Shown here one piece after another: positions 35,074-44,352 of a stretch of 64,000 bases of DNA. A program made the translations under genes and the position numbers. Source of the stretch: Bacteroidales bacterium. GTDB lineage: Bacteria; Bacteroidota; Bacteroidia; Bacteroidales; UBA932. The notes under the pieces were generated by a model. It saw only the letters and a program-made list of their open reading frames with translations, searched no databases and was not told the origin of the DNA. Location: assembly GCA_017429475.1 (NCBI GenBank), contig JAFROX010000005.1, positions 1 through 64,000 on the forward strand, written 5' to 3'. The first letter of the stretch is position 1. Each line of letters opens with the position of its first letter.

Positions 35074-35081
35074 TAACTTTG
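35074..35081 (+). promoter_or_regulatory. -7 box of the sigma-54 activator gene
   Basis: TAACTTTG ends 7 nt before the ATG at 35089. It lies inside the same 100-bp divergent region as the lipoprotein promoter, and the two may interfere. No good -33 match is seen. Confidence 0.55.
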
Positions 35082-35088
35082 CCAAGCT

Positions 35089-36306
35089 ATGGATTTGACG
35101 CAGATAAAACAGCGTTTCAGCATTATAGGGAACAGTCCTGAACTGAACAGGGCCATCGAAGTGGCGTGCCAGGTGGCGGCCACCGACCTCTCCGTGCTCG
35201 TAACCGGAGAAAGCGGTGTCGGCAAGGAGTTCATTCCCCAGATAATCCATTACGGCAGCCCCCGCAAACACGGCGTCTACATCGCCGTCAACTGCGGTGC
35301 GATCCCCGACGGAACCATCGACTCGGAGCTCTTCGGGCACGAGAAAGGCGCCTTCACCGGAGCCAGCGAAGCCCGCAAGGGTTATTTCGAAGAGGCCAAC
35401 GGAGGCACGCTGTTCCTCGACGAGGTGGCGGAGCTTCCCCTCTCCACCCAGGTCCGCCTCCTGAGGGTCCTCCAGACCGGAGAATTCATCAGGGTCGGTT
35501 CGTCCAAGGTGCAGAAGACCGACGTGAGGGTAGTGGCTGCAACCAACATCAACCTCCGCCACGCAGTGTCCGAAGGACGTTTCCGCGAGGACCTCTTCTA
35601 CAGGCTGAACACCGTCCCCATCAAGATTCCGGCACTTCGCGAGCGCAAGGAGGACATCCATCTGCTCTTCAAGAAATTCGCGCTGGACTATGCCGACAAA
35701 TACAACGTGCCGGCCATCCGTCTCGACGATGACGCCGTGCAGATGCTGCAGAACTACCGCTGGCCGGGCAACATCCGCCAGCTGAAGAGCGTCGCCGAGC
35801 AGATTTCCATCCTTGAGAAGGACCGTCACATCCACGCCGAAGTACTGCAGAAATACCTGCCCGTAGACAACGAAGACAATGTTCCGGCCCTGACCGGCGC
35901 CCAGAGCGCGGACTACCTCAGCGACCGCGACATCATATTCAAGATCCTTTTCCAGCTGCGCCACGAGATTTCGGAGCTCAAGCAGCGCGTCGACGAGATG
36001 CAGCCCGCCGGAACCATCCCCGTGCAGACCAAGCACGCCACGGAAGGCCTGGTGATCGACGACATCTCCAACATCGAGGAGCAGCACGAATACCAGCCTG
36101 TCGGCAGGAACGAGGAGCCCCAGCCCGAGGAAGTGCAGCACGTAGACCTCACCCACAAGGCTCCGGTATCGCTGCAAGACGCCACCCGCGAACTGATAAT
36201 CCAGGCGCTGGAGCGCAACGGAGGCAAACGCAAGGCCACTGCCGAAGAACTCGGATTCTCCGAAAGGACACTTTACCGCAAAATAAAAGAACTGGGACTG
36301 GAATGA
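35089..36306 (+). CDS. Sigma-54-dependent transcriptional activator (no receiver domain)
   Basis: A 405-residue bacterial enhancer-binding protein. The AAA+ core starts at about residue 15 without any N-terminal sensor domain. Walker A is TGESGVGKE (about 38-46), and the sigma-54 contact loop is present as KGAFTGASEA. LFLDEVAEL is Walker B and YRWPGNIRQLKS is the sensor II region. A Fis-type helix-turn-helix ends the protein (GKRKATAEELGFSERTLYRKIKELGL). Without a sensor domain its activity may be set by expression or a partner protein. It overlaps the lptE-like gene by 4 bp, which links it to envelope biogenesis. Confidence 0.92.
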   Translation: MDLTQIKQRFSIIGNSPELNRAIEVACQVAATDLSVLVTGESGVGKEFIPQIIHYGSPRKHGVYIAVNCGAIPDGTIDSELFGHEKGAFTGASEARKGYFEEANGGTLFLDEVAELPLSTQVRLLRVLQTGEFIRVGSSKVQKTDVRVVAATNINLRHAVSEGRFREDLFYRLNTVPIKIPALRERKEDIHLLFKKFALDYADKYNVPAIRLDDDAVQMLQNYRWPGNIRQLKSVAEQISILEKDRHIHAEVLQKYLPVDNEDNVPALTGAQSADYLSDRDIIFKILFQLRHEISELKQRVDEMQPAGTIPVQTKHATEGLVIDDISNIEEQHEYQPVGRNEEPQPEEVQHVDLTHKAPVSLQDATRELIIQALERNGGKRKATAEELGFSERTLYRKIKELGLE

Positions 36307-36812
36307 GAAAGACCGCCATCATACTTGCGATGTTATTCTGCCTCGCGGCGCTCAGCGGCTGCGGCATCTATTCGTTCTCCGGAACGTCCATCAAGCCCGA
36401 CGTAGAGACGATAACCATCGAGCCGGTGGTGAACAACGCCCTCAAGGTGAACCCGACTCTGGCCAACTCGATGACAGAAGCCCTGAAGGACAAGTTCAAG
36501 AAGCTCACCAGCCTCAAGGAAGAGGAAGAGGACGGAGACCTGCAGCTGATCGTGACCATCGAATCCTACGACGTACGCGCGCAGGCCATCACGGCCGACG
36601 AGGTCGCTGCGCAGAACAGGCTCACCATTACCGCCAACGCAACCTTCATCAACTCGCTCCATCCCGAAGAGAATTTCGAGAAGAAGCAGTTCGCGGCGTT
36701 CCAGGACTACAATTCGGAACTGTCACTCGACGCAGTGGAGGCTTCTCTCTGCGACGACATCATAGAAACCCTGGTCGAAGACATATTCAATGCTTCGGTA
36801 GCCCAGTGGTAA
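36303..36812 (+). CDS. LptE-like LPS-assembly lipoprotein
   Basis: A 169-residue lipoprotein with lipobox LAALSGC at about residues 14-20, followed by GIYSFSGTSIKPDVETITIEP, which matches the start of LptE proteins. LptE plugs the LptD barrel and helps insert LPS in the outer leaflet. An acidic run (LKEEEEDGDLQL) precedes the central strand. It is second in the operon, after the sigma-54 activator, and 7 nt before a conserved hypothetical gene. Confidence 0.75.
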   Translation: MRKTAIILAMLFCLAALSGCGIYSFSGTSIKPDVETITIEPVVNNALKVNPTLANSMTEALKDKFKKLTSLKEEEEDGDLQLIVTIESYDVRAQAITADEVAAQNRLTITANATFINSLHPEENFEKKQFAAFQDYNSELSLDAVEASLCDDIIETLVEDIFNASVAQW

Positions 36813-36819
36813 AACCGTT

Positions 36820-37503
36820 ATGCAGCAGCCCCGCGACATAAAGACCCTCGACATACACGCGCTCGAAGAAACTATGGAGAAATATCCCTGGTTCGCAGCT
36901 GCGCGTGCAGAGTATTTTGCGAGGATGGTGGCGATGGACCGCGAGTACATCCGCCCGGCCGCGAGGAAAATCGGCCTCTACGTGCCCGACCGCTGCAGGC
37001 TCTATGACATAGTGGTGCGTGGCCGCAAACCGGCCGTCACCGCTCCGGCAAAAAAACCGGCTGCAAGGCCTGCGATAGTGCCGCTGCGCGCCGACGTCCG
37101 CCCCGAAGAAGACCACCGCGAAGACGCACCTGTGGAGATGCCGGCAAGGGAGACGCCTGCGGAACCCCCTCGCAAAAGAGTTCCGGGAGGCGATTATTTC
37201 TCAAAACAGGACTTGGAGGAGCTTGCCGAAACAGGCCAGGGCTACACTGACTTGCATTTCACTCCCAAGAGCAACCTGAGCTCTTCGCTCGACCGTGCCG
37301 CCGGCATCCTGGCCAGCGAAGCGCGTCCGAAAGTCCCGGATACCGACGAAGTCTGCACCGAAACGCTGGCCGGCATCTACTATTCCCAGGGCTTTTATCG
37401 AAGAGCCATAGATATTTACAAGAAACTTATTTTGTTTTATCCGGAAAAAAACACTTACTTTGCAGCCCTCATCGAAAGATGTAAAGAAAAAACAAAACAA
37501 TAA
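36820..37503 (+). CDS. Conserved hypothetical protein upstream of secG
   Basis: A 227-residue soluble protein with no signal peptide. The N-terminal third (DIHALEETMEKYPWFAAARAEYFARM) is helical. The middle (about 75-125) is Ala/Pro/charged and likely unstructured. The last 50 residues form one TPR-like helical pair (LAGIYYSQGFYRRAIDIYKKLILFYP). I recall proteins of this type next to secG in other Bacteroidales but know no function. It is probably co-transcribed with the lptE-like gene and secG. Confidence 0.75.
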   Translation: MQQPRDIKTLDIHALEETMEKYPWFAAARAEYFARMVAMDREYIRPAARKIGLYVPDRCRLYDIVVRGRKPAVTAPAKKPAARPAIVPLRADVRPEEDHREDAPVEMPARETPAEPPRKRVPGGDYFSKQDLEELAETGQGYTDLHFTPKSNLSSSLDRAAGILASEARPKVPDTDEVCTETLAGIYYSQGFYRRAIDIYKKLILFYPEKNTYFAALIERCKEKTKQ

Positions 37504-37507
37504 CGAC

Positions 37508-37855
37508 ATGCAAGCAGCTTATATAACCGTTTCGATCATCATTATGGTGGCAAGCATCCTTCTGACTCTCGTAGTACTCGTGCAGAATTCAAAAGGAGGC
37601 GGACTGGCAGCCAATTTCGCATCAGGCAACACTACTTTCGGTGTACGCCAGACTGCTGACTTCCTTGAGAAGACCACTTGGGTGCTGGCAGCAGTGATTA
37701 TGGTTCTCTGCATCGCAGCCACCTTCCTCATTCCCAACAGAAAGGCTTCAAGGGACTCAGTCAGGGAGATGATTGAACAGTCAATCCCTTCAGAAGGCCA
37801 GCCTTCGCTGCCTTCAAACACTCTTCCCCTGGAAGACGCAACTCCGGCAGAATAA
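37508..37855 (+). CDS. secG: Preprotein translocase subunit SecG
   Basis: A 115-residue membrane protein with two hydrophobic helices (about 3-24 and 50-73). Between them is the conserved loop LVQNSKGGGLAANFASG. It is the accessory SecYEG subunit that aids SecA-driven export. The start at 37508 follows the previous stop by 4 nt; a longer form would add an improbable charged leader. The acidic, proline-rich tail after the second helix is as in other Bacteroidota. A terminator follows at once. Confidence 0.93.
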   Translation: MQAAYITVSIIIMVASILLTLVVLVQNSKGGGLAANFASGNTTFGVRQTADFLEKTTWVLAAVIMVLCIAATFLIPNRKASRDSVREMIEQSIPSEGQPSLPSNTLPLEDATPAE

Positions 37856-37878
37856 CAGTCGGAATGCACCGAAGGGAC

Positions 37879-37909
37879 ACGGCTTCGCACTGCGCGAAGT
37901 CGTTTTTTT
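37879..37909 (+). terminator. Rho-independent terminator after secG
   Basis: A 10-bp stem with one G-T pair (ACGGCTTCGC, loop ACTGC, GCGAAGTCGT) is followed by a run of seven T. It ends the sigma-54 activator/lptE/secG operon. Confidence 0.9.
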
Positions 37910-37934
37910 ATGTCTTTAAGTGGCATTTATTTGT

Positions 37935-37942
37935 TATCTTTG
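37935..37942 (+). promoter_or_regulatory. -7 box of ychF promoter
   Basis: TATCTTTG fits TAnnTTTG and lies 25 nt before the ychF ATG, directly after the secG terminator. Confidence 0.6.
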
Positions 37943-37967
37943 CGGATTGTTTGTAAAAATCCGGATT

Positions 37968-39071
37968 ATGTCTTTAAAATGCGGAATAGTAGGGCTTCCC
38001 AACGTCGGAAAATCGACTCTGTTCAACTGTATCAGTTCTTCCAAAGCACAGAGTGCCAATTTCCCGTTCTGCACCATAGATCCCAACATCGGTTCGACCA
38101 ACGTTCCTGACCACAGGCTCGAAGAGCTCGAGAAACTAGTACACCCCAAAAGGGTCGTTCCCGCCACCGTCGAGATCGTCGACATCGCCGGCCTGGTGAA
38201 AGGCGCCAGCAAGGGAGAAGGCCTGGGCAACCAGTTCCTGGCCAACATCCGCGAGACCGACGCCATCCTCCACGTGCTGCGCTGCTTCGACGACGGCAAC
38301 ATCGTGCACGTCGACGGCAGCGTGGACCCGGTCCGCGACAAGGAAGTAGTCGACATAGAGCTTCAGATCAAGGACCTCGAGACCGTGACCAACCGCATCG
38401 AGAAAGTTCGCAAGCAGGCCACCACAGGCGGCGACAAGAACGCCAAGAAGGCCTGGGAGATGCTGGAGCGCTACAAAGCCGTCCTGGAACAGGGCCACAA
38501 CGCCCGCGAGGTGATTCCCCAGAATCCCGATGAGGAGAAGCTCGCCAAAGAGTTCTGCCTTCTCACCTGCAAACCCGTGCTCTACGTCTGCAACGTCGAT
38601 GAGAACTCCGCAGCAAAAGGCAACAGATACACCGAGGCGGTGGCAGAAGCCATCAAGAACGAGGACGCCAAGATGATGGTCATCGCAGCCCGCATCGAGA
38701 GCGAGATCGCAGAGCTCGAAAGCTATGACGAGCGCCAGATGTTCCTCGAAGAAATCGGCCTCGAGCACTCCGGAGTGGAGCGTCTCATCCGCGAGGCATA
38801 TTCACTGCTCAACCTCCAGACATATTTCACGGCAGGAGAGCCTGAAGTCCGCGCCTGGACCATCAATAAGGGCGACAAAGCTCCCAAGGCCGCAGGCGTC
38901 ATACACACCGACTTCGAAAAAGGCTTCATCCGCGCCGAGGTCATCAAATACGAAGATTTCATCCACTACGGCAGCGAGGCAGCCTGCAGGGCAGCCGGAA
39001 AACTCTCCAGCGAAGGCAAGGACTATGTCGTAGGCGACGGAGACATAATGCATTTCCTTTTCAACGTCTAA
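37968..39071 (+). CDS. ychF: Ribosome-binding ATPase YchF
   Basis: A 367-residue Obg-family P-loop protein that binds ribosomes and prefers ATP. Walker A is GLPNVGKSTLFNC (about 8-20). FCTIDPNIG is switch I and VDIAGLVKGASKGEGLGN is switch II. A coiled-coil insert and a C-terminal TGS domain follow (TYFTAGEPEVRAWTINKG onward to YVVGDGDIMHFLFNV). The start at 37968 gives the universal N-terminus MSLKCGIVGLPNVG. Confidence 0.97.
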   Translation: MSLKCGIVGLPNVGKSTLFNCISSSKAQSANFPFCTIDPNIGSTNVPDHRLEELEKLVHPKRVVPATVEIVDIAGLVKGASKGEGLGNQFLANIRETDAILHVLRCFDDGNIVHVDGSVDPVRDKEVVDIELQIKDLETVTNRIEKVRKQATTGGDKNAKKAWEMLERYKAVLEQGHNAREVIPQNPDEEKLAKEFCLLTCKPVLYVCNVDENSAAKGNRYTEAVAEAIKNEDAKMMVIAARIESEIAELESYDERQMFLEEIGLEHSGVERLIREAYSLLNLQTYFTAGEPEVRAWTINKGDKAPKAAGVIHTDFEKGFIRAEVIKYEDFIHYGSEAACRAAGKLSSEGKDYVVGDGDIMHFLFNV

Positions 39072-39086
39072 TAACTTTAATACCAT

Positions 39087-40484
39087 ATGAAACACAACCT
39101 TACACTCTGCACTCTGGCCGCGATGGCCGTACTGATGCTGACGTGCAGCTGCCAGACCAAGACCAAACTCGACAAAGTGCCCGAGCCCGCCTGGTACGAC
39201 TACGAGAATTATTTCATAGAGAAGAACGGGATTTTCTCAGACCTTCCCATATATCCCGACGACATCGTGATGCTCGGTGACGAAATCATCGATTTCGGAG
39301 AGTGGGCCGACTTCTTCCAGGATACCTGCTTCGTAAACCGCGGCATTATGTTCGAAGGCACTCCCCACACCCTTTACAGGATTGACGGCATCGCCAAAGC
39401 CACTCCCAGCAAGATTTTCGTCAGCACCGGACTCCAGGACATAAAGAGAGCCGCAGACGCTGACGCCAATCTCGTGGCCGACACCGTCATCGCCAACGTC
39501 CAGGAGATTTTCAAGCGTGCACACGCCATCTCTCCCACTACCGAACTCTACTACATCAGCATCCTTGCCGATCGTCAGGTCAGCGACGCCGGCGTTACAG
39601 CCATTGCCAAGGCAAACAAGTACATCAGGGAAGCCGCCGAGAAAGACAAAGTGTTCACTTTCATCGACATCAGCAATATGGCTGACGGCAGCGGCAAGAT
39701 GGACGAAGCATACACCTACGACGGCCGCAGCCTCAACGGTCTCGGATATCAAAGACTCGTCGAGAAGGTCCTCAACAACCTGCCCACCAGCTTCAAGCAA
39801 TACAACAAGGCTGCCGACCACAGCTACCCCGAGATCAGCCCGGCCCACCACAACCGCGTGTCACAGTTCAACTCGCTGCCCAAGAACACCCACAGCGTGA
39901 TGTTCCTCGGCAACAGCATCACCCGCCGCGGCCCCTGGGAAGAGCTTCTGCCTTTTCTCCACACCACCAACAGGGGTGTAGGCGGTGACGTGCTCAGAGG
40001 TATGTACAACCGTGTGGACGACATCGTGGAAGACAACCCTACGGCAATCTTCCTGATGGGAGGCATCAATGACATCACCAACCCGAACAAATCTGTCGAC
40101 ATAATCTGGAAAGACTACGAAAGACTTATCGACAAGATCAGGAAAGACCTTCCTTCAACCGCGCTTTTCGTGCAGTCTACCCTTCCCGTCACAGCAGAGC
40201 ACGACCGCGACAACGCCACCAACCCCAAAGTGGCCGAGCTCAACAAATACCTCGCAGCCGCAGCTGAAAAATACGGCTATACGTTCGTAGACCTGACTCC
40301 GGCTATGTGCGATGAAAACGGCTTCCTGAAATCTGATTACAGCATCGACGGACTCCATCTGTCTGCTGACGGATACTTCGTCTGGAGCACCGTACTTCTT
40401 GAGAAATGCGGATTGCTGGTCCTCTCAGAGAATCAGAGAATCATTGAAAACAACACTTTCGCTGACCCCGCAACAACAAAATAA
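39087..40484 (+). CDS. Tandem SGNH/GDSL hydrolase lipoprotein, first domain degenerate
   Basis: A 465-residue lipoprotein (LMLTCSC near residue 20) with two SGNH-fold domains. The second (about 265-450) is intact: Ser277 in [15 protein letters not shown] at 325-332, and Asp421/His424 in DGLHLS. The first (about 55-235) has LGDEI at 63-67 where the serine should be, STGLQD for the GxND block, and DGRSLN for the DxxH block. It is therefore probably not catalytic and may bind substrate. Likely substrates are acetylated glycans, which is inference. The gene follows ychF by 15 nt and precedes aspS by 14 nt. Confidence 0.82.
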   Translation: MKHNLTLCTLAAMAVLMLTCSCQTKTKLDKVPEPAWYDYENYFIEKNGIFSDLPIYPDDIVMLGDEIIDFGEWADFFQDTCFVNRGIMFEGTPHTLYRIDGIAKATPSKIFVSTGLQDIKRAADADANLVADTVIANVQEIFKRAHAISPTTELYYISILADRQVSDAGVTAIAKANKYIREAAEKDKVFTFIDISNMADGSGKMDEAYTYDGRSLNGLGYQRLVEKVLNNLPTSFKQYNKAADHSYPEISPAHHNRVSQFNSLPKNTHSVMFLGNSITRRGPWEELLPFLHTTNRGVGGDVLRGMYNRVDDIVEDNPTAIFLMGGINDITNPNKSVDIIWKDYERLIDKIRKDLPSTALFVQSTLPVTAEHDRDNATNPKVAELNKYLAAAAEKYGYTFVDLTPAMCDENGFLKSDYSIDGLHLSADGYFVWSTVLLEKCGLLVLSENQRIIENNTFADPATTK

Positions 40485-40498
40485 GAATAACATACAAT

Positions 40499-42271
40499 AT
40501 GTACAGGACACATACCTGCGGCGAGCTGCGTCTTGAGAACGTCGGCACAACCGTCACCCTTGCCGGATGGGTACAGAGAATCCGCAAAATGGGAGGAATG
40601 ACATTCGTAGACCTCCGCGACCGTTATGGCATAACCCAGCTCGTGGCTGACGCAAACAGCGCTCAGGCCGTTGCAGACGCAGTGGCGTCGCTTGGCCGCG
40701 AATTCGTCATCCAGGCTACAGGCCGCGTGGCAGAGCGCCAGAGCAAGAATGCCAAGATGGACACCGGAGACATCGAGATACTTCTCGACCAGGTAAATGT
40801 GCTCAACCCGTCCGACATCCCTCCGTTCACCATCGAGGACGTCAGCGACGGCGGTGAGGAGCTGCGCGCAAGATACCGCTATCTCGACCTGCGCCGCAAA
40901 CCCCTCAAGAACGCCCTTACGCTCCGTCACCGTATGGCCCACGAAGTGCGCAATTATCTGGACGCACAGGGATTTATGGAGATTGAAACTCCTTTTCTCA
41001 TAAAATCCACTCCCGAAGGGGCCCGCGACTTCGTCGTGCCCAGCCGTATGAACCCCGGAGAGTTCTACGCACTGCCGCAGAGCCCCCAGACATTCAAGCA
41101 GCTGCTGATGGTGGCAGGCTACGACCGCTATTTCCAGATCGTACGCTGCTTCCGTGACGAAGACCTCCGCGCCGACCGCCAGCCGGAATTCACCCAGATA
41201 GACTGCGAAATGAGCTTCGTGGAGCAGGAAGACGTCCTGAACCTCTTCGAAGGAATGATGCGCCACCTCTTCAAGACCGTGGTGAACGCCGACATCGCCA
41301 ATCCCATCCCGAGGATGAGCTGGTACGACGCAATGGACCGCTACGGCAGCGACAAGCCCGACATCCGTTTCGGTATGGAAATCCACGAGGTGACTCCGCT
41401 CGTGCAGGGTCACGGCTTCTCGGTGTTCGACAGCGTGGAATATGTCGGAGCCATTGCGGTTCCCGGTGCCGCCGCATACACCCGCAAGCAGACCGACGAA
41501 CTCGCCGAATGGGTGAAACGCCCCCAGGTTGGAGCCAAGGGTCTTGTATATATCAAGATGAACGAAGACGGCAGCGTCAAGTCGTCTGTCGACAAATTCT
41601 ATACTGAGGACCAGCTCAGGGCCGTCGCCGCTGAAGCTGGCGCAGCCAAGGGAGACCTCGTGCTCTTGCTCTGCGGAGCGAAGCGCAAGACCCAGACGAT
41701 GCTCGGCGTGCTGCGCATCGAGATGGGCAACCGCCTCGGACTCCGTGACCCCAAGGTGTTCGCACCACTGTGGGTAGTTGACTTCCCGCTGCTCGAATGG
41801 GACGACGAGACCCAGCGCTTCTACGCGATGCACCACCCCTTCACCGCACCGAAGCCGGAGCATATGGAGTGGTTCAACTCCAACCGCAAGGAAGACCTCG
41901 AGAAAGTCTGCGCCAATGCATATGACTTCGTGCTGAACGGCACCGAACTCGGCGGCGGCAGCATCCGTATCCATCAGGCCGATATCCAGAAGAGGATGTT
42001 CGAAGTGCTCGGCATCAGCTCCGAAGAGGCCGACTACAAGTTCGGTTTCATCATCAATGCGTTCAAGTTCGGAGCTCCGCCTCACGGAGGCCTTGCATTC
42101 GGCTTCGACCGTATCTGCGCACTGTTCGGAGGTCAGGAGACCATCCGCGACTACATCGCATTCCCCAAGAACAATATGGGCCGCGACGTGATGCTCGACG
42201 CCCCTTCTGCCATCGACGACACCCAGATGGAAGAGCTGTTCCTCAAGAGCGTGGCTCCTGAAAAGAAATAA
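40499..42271 (+). CDS. aspS: Aspartyl-tRNA synthetase
   Basis: A 590-residue class II synthetase of bacterial type. It has an N-terminal anticodon-binding OB fold (about 1-110), motif 2 at [23 protein letters not shown], a GAD insertion domain (about 285-400) and motif 3 at GLAFGFDRI near residue 540. The length is normal. It charges tRNA-Asp, and the tRNA-Asn status cannot be told from here. It is followed by the Mrp gene after one base. Confidence 0.97.
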   Translation: MYRTHTCGELRLENVGTTVTLAGWVQRIRKMGGMTFVDLRDRYGITQLVADANSAQAVADAVASLGREFVIQATGRVAERQSKNAKMDTGDIEILLDQVNVLNPSDIPPFTIEDVSDGGEELRARYRYLDLRRKPLKNALTLRHRMAHEVRNYLDAQGFMEIETPFLIKSTPEGARDFVVPSRMNPGEFYALPQSPQTFKQLLMVAGYDRYFQIVRCFRDEDLRADRQPEFTQIDCEMSFVEQEDVLNLFEGMMRHLFKTVVNADIANPIPRMSWYDAMDRYGSDKPDIRFGMEIHEVTPLVQGHGFSVFDSVEYVGAIAVPGAAAYTRKQTDELAEWVKRPQVGAKGLVYIKMNEDGSVKSSVDKFYTEDQLRAVAAEAGAAKGDLVLLLCGAKRKTQTMLGVLRIEMGNRLGLRDPKVFAPLWVVDFPLLEWDDETQRFYAMHHPFTAPKPEHMEWFNSNRKEDLEKVCANAYDFVLNGTELGGGSIRIHQADIQKRMFEVLGISSEEADYKFGFIINAFKFGAPPHGGLAFGFDRICALFGGQETIRDYIAFPKNNMGRDVMLDAPSAIDDTQMEELFLKSVAPEKK

Positions 42272-42272
42272 T

Positions 42273-43316
42273 ATGAAAGACCGGATTCTCGACGTCCTGA
42301 GCGGCGTCATACATCCCGCCTATCAGGAAAACATAGTCCGTCTCGGACTGGTGGAGAACCTCAAGGCGGATGACAAGACTATATCCTTCCAGCTGGTTTT
42401 CACCCGCAGGGACCCCCTGGCAGGCAGCATAAAGCAAGCCTGCACCGAGGCCCTCAAGGAAGCTTTCCCGCAGCACGACGTGCAGATCCTCGAGCTGGTG
42501 CGCGAAAAGAAGGCCAAAAGCAGTTCCCCGGCCGACCTCGGGATGGAAGAACTGCAGCACATCGGCAAGATAATAGTCATCGCTTCCGGCAAAGGCGGCG
42601 TGGGCAAAAGCACGGTGGCCGTGAACCTGGCCGTATCGCTGGCCCGCAGGGGCTACCGCGTCGGCCTGGCCGATGCCGACGTCTACGGACCGTCCGTCCC
42701 CAAGATGACCGGCACAGAAGGAATGATGCCCCAGGCGCTGGAGCGGGAAACAGAAGAAGGCACGCAGCAGCTCATACTCCCCCTCGAGAAATACGGAGTC
42801 AAATGGATGTCCATCGGCTATTTCGCCAGCCCTGAGCAGGCCCTTATCTGGAGAGGTCCGATGGCCTGCAACGCCCTCAAGCAGATCATCCTCCAGGTGC
42901 AGTGGGGAGAACTGGACTATCTGCTCATCGACCTGCCTCCTGGAACCGGAGACATCCACATCACTCTGGTGAACGACATCCCTGTGGACGGGGCCATCAT
43001 CGTGACGACACCTCAGGCAGTGGCGCTCGCCGACGTGGAGAAGGGTATCAATATGTTCCGCAACCCGAAAATCGACAAACATATATATGGTATAATAGAG
43101 AATATGGCGTGGTTCACGCCGGCTGAACTTCCCGACAACCGTTATTACATCTTCGGAAAGGACGGCAGCAAGGCCATCGCCGCCAAATATGGCATCGATA
43201 TTCTCGCTCAAATTCCGCTTGTCCAGAGTATTTGCGAAAAAGGTGACGAAGGCGCTCCCGAAGCCCTCAATCCCAACAGCGTGATTTCTAAGGCTTTAGA
43301 TAACATAGTACTTTAG
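42273..43316 (+). CDS. mrp: Mrp/NBP35-family P-loop ATPase with DUF59 domain
   Basis: A 347-residue iron-sulfur carrier-type ATPase. Residues about 1-80 are a DUF59/MIP18 domain. The ATPase starts with IVIASGKGGVGKSTVAVNLAV (about 103-123, deviant Walker A). DLPPGTGD and VTTPQAVALADVEKG follow. The CxxC pair of many ApbC proteins is replaced by WFTPAELPDNRYY, as I recall for other Bacteroidota Mrp proteins, so cluster binding by that route is doubtful. It lies one base after aspS and is likely co-transcribed. Confidence 0.9.
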   Translation: MKDRILDVLSGVIHPAYQENIVRLGLVENLKADDKTISFQLVFTRRDPLAGSIKQACTEALKEAFPQHDVQILELVREKKAKSSSPADLGMEELQHIGKIIVIASGKGGVGKSTVAVNLAVSLARRGYRVGLADADVYGPSVPKMTGTEGMMPQALERETEEGTQQLILPLEKYGVKWMSIGYFASPEQALIWRGPMACNALKQIILQVQWGELDYLLIDLPPGTGDIHITLVNDIPVDGAIIVTTPQAVALADVEKGINMFRNPKIDKHIYGIIENMAWFTPAELPDNRYYIFGKDGSKAIAAKYGIDILAQIPLVQSICEKGDEGAPEALNPNSVISKALDNIVL

Positions 43317-43352
43317 TATCAAAAATATTTTTAAAATTTTTGGTACTTTGTC

Positions 43353-43384
43353 TTGCAAGGTATTAGTTTTTTTCTATATCTTTG
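43353..43384 (+). promoter_or_regulatory. Promoter of the pspC-padR-pspC operon
   Basis: TTG at 43353-43355, a 21-nt spacer and TATCTTTG at 43377-43384 form a Bacteroidota promoter. It lies inside two nested inverted repeats, described separately, that are good candidates for PadR operators. Confidence 0.75.
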
Positions 43385-43431
43385 CATCGTAAACATCAAT
43401 GCAAAGAATAGTACTAATAAAAAACTAATAC
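43360..43431. promoter_or_regulatory. Nested inverted repeats over the pspC operon promoter
   Basis: The outer arms GTATTAGTTTTTT (43360-43372) and AAAAAACTAATAC (43419-43431) are a perfect 13-bp inverted repeat. The inner arms CTTTGCAT (43380-43387) and ATGCAAAG (43399-43406) are a perfect 8-bp inverted repeat that overlaps the -7 box and the expected transcription start. A further ACTAATA copy sits at 43413-43419. Autoregulation by the PadR protein encoded downstream is the natural reading. Confidence 0.65.
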
Positions 43432-43435
43432 TACG

Positions 43436-44002
43436 ATGAAAAAAACTATTAACGCTGGAATCGGAAAACGCAGCTTCGTAATCGACGAAGATGCATACGC
43501 AAGACTGGACTCTTTCCTCAACCACTTCCGCGCCCGTCTCAACGTAGGCGACAAGAAAGAAGTGATGGAAGACCTTGAAGAAAGGATCGCCGAACTCTTC
43601 ACTGCGGAGACCGCCGGCGGAGCCACAGTAGTAGACATCAATCTCGTCAACAAGGTCATTGCTGAAATAGGAATGCCCGACGGCACCGACGAGTTCGCCT
43701 CTGCTGCAGGTGCTGCAGGCACCCAGACTGAGCCCAAGCCTAAGAAGAAACTCTACCGCAACCCTGACGACAAGTTTCTCGGCGGCGTGTGCGGCGGTCT
43801 TGCCGCCTACTTCGACACAGATGTGGTCCTCATCCGCATCCTCTTCGTAGCCCTGCTCATCTGCGCCTCCGCAGGCTTCTGGGCATATCTCATCTTCTGG
43901 ATCGTGACTCCCAACGCTGTCACCCCGACCCAGAAATGCGAACTGCGCGGTCTTGCTCCCACGATGGAGAATCTCTCAAAGTTTACTAACTCTTCAAAAT
44001 AA
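43436..44002 (+). CDS. PspC-domain membrane protein with HAAS-like N-terminus
   Basis: A 188-residue protein. Residues 1-80 form a charged helical domain (FVIDEDAYARLDSFLNHFRA, EVMEDLEERIAELF) like the HAAS domain often coupled to PadR regulators. A PspC domain follows (about 103-165: KLYRNPDDKFLGGVCGGLAAYFDTD, then a transmembrane helix with VALLICASAGFWAYLIFWIV). It starts an operon with a PadR gene and a longer homologue. The role is probably envelope-stress sensing or response. It overlaps the padR gene by one base (TAATG). Confidence 0.85.
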   Translation: MKKTINAGIGKRSFVIDEDAYARLDSFLNHFRARLNVGDKKEVMEDLEERIAELFTAETAGGATVVDINLVNKVIAEIGMPDGTDEFASAAGAAGTQTEPKPKKKLYRNPDDKFLGGVCGGLAAYFDTDVVLIRILFVALLICASAGFWAYLIFWIVTPNAVTPTQKCELRGLAPTMENLSKFTNSSK

Positions 44003-44346
44003 TGCGCGATATGGAAAAGAACGTCAACACCGAGAATGTCCGCGCACAGATGCGGAAGGGAGTTCTGGAGTATTGCATTCTGCTGCTCCTCGCAAAGGAA
44101 GATGCCTATGCATCCTCAATCATCACAAAGCTCAAGGAAGCCAATATGATAGTAGTCGAAGGTACCCTGTACCCGCTGCTCATCAGGCAGAAGAACCAGG
44201 GCTTGCTCCAGTACCGCTGGGAAGAATCGCCTCAGGGCCCACCCCGCAAGTATTATGCGATCACCGACAAAGGCCGTGAGCAGCTCGAGGAAATGAACAA
44301 CGCCTGGCAGGAAATCGTCACCACAATCGAAAACATCAAGAACTAA
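44002..44346 (+). CDS. PadR-family transcriptional regulator
   Basis: A 114-residue winged-helix protein; an ATG at 44011 is an alternative start. RKGVLEYCILLLLAKEDAYASSIITKLKEA is the N-terminal helix set and VEGTLYPLLIRQKNQGLL the recognition helix. YYAITDKGREQLEEM is the wing and dimer helix typical of the family. It sits between two PspC/HAAS genes, so it very likely controls this operon. The ligand or signal is unknown. Confidence 0.92.
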   Translation: MRDMEKNVNTENVRAQMRKGVLEYCILLLLAKEDAYASSIITKLKEANMIVVEGTLYPLLIRQKNQGLLQYRWEESPQGPPRKYYAITDKGREQLEEMNNAWQEIVTTIENIKN

Positions 44347-44352
44347 GCGGCT

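Noticed and set aside
40433..42310. Long open frame antisense to aspS (625 codons)
   Set aside because: Shadow frame of aspS; no domain and no promoter or ribosome site.
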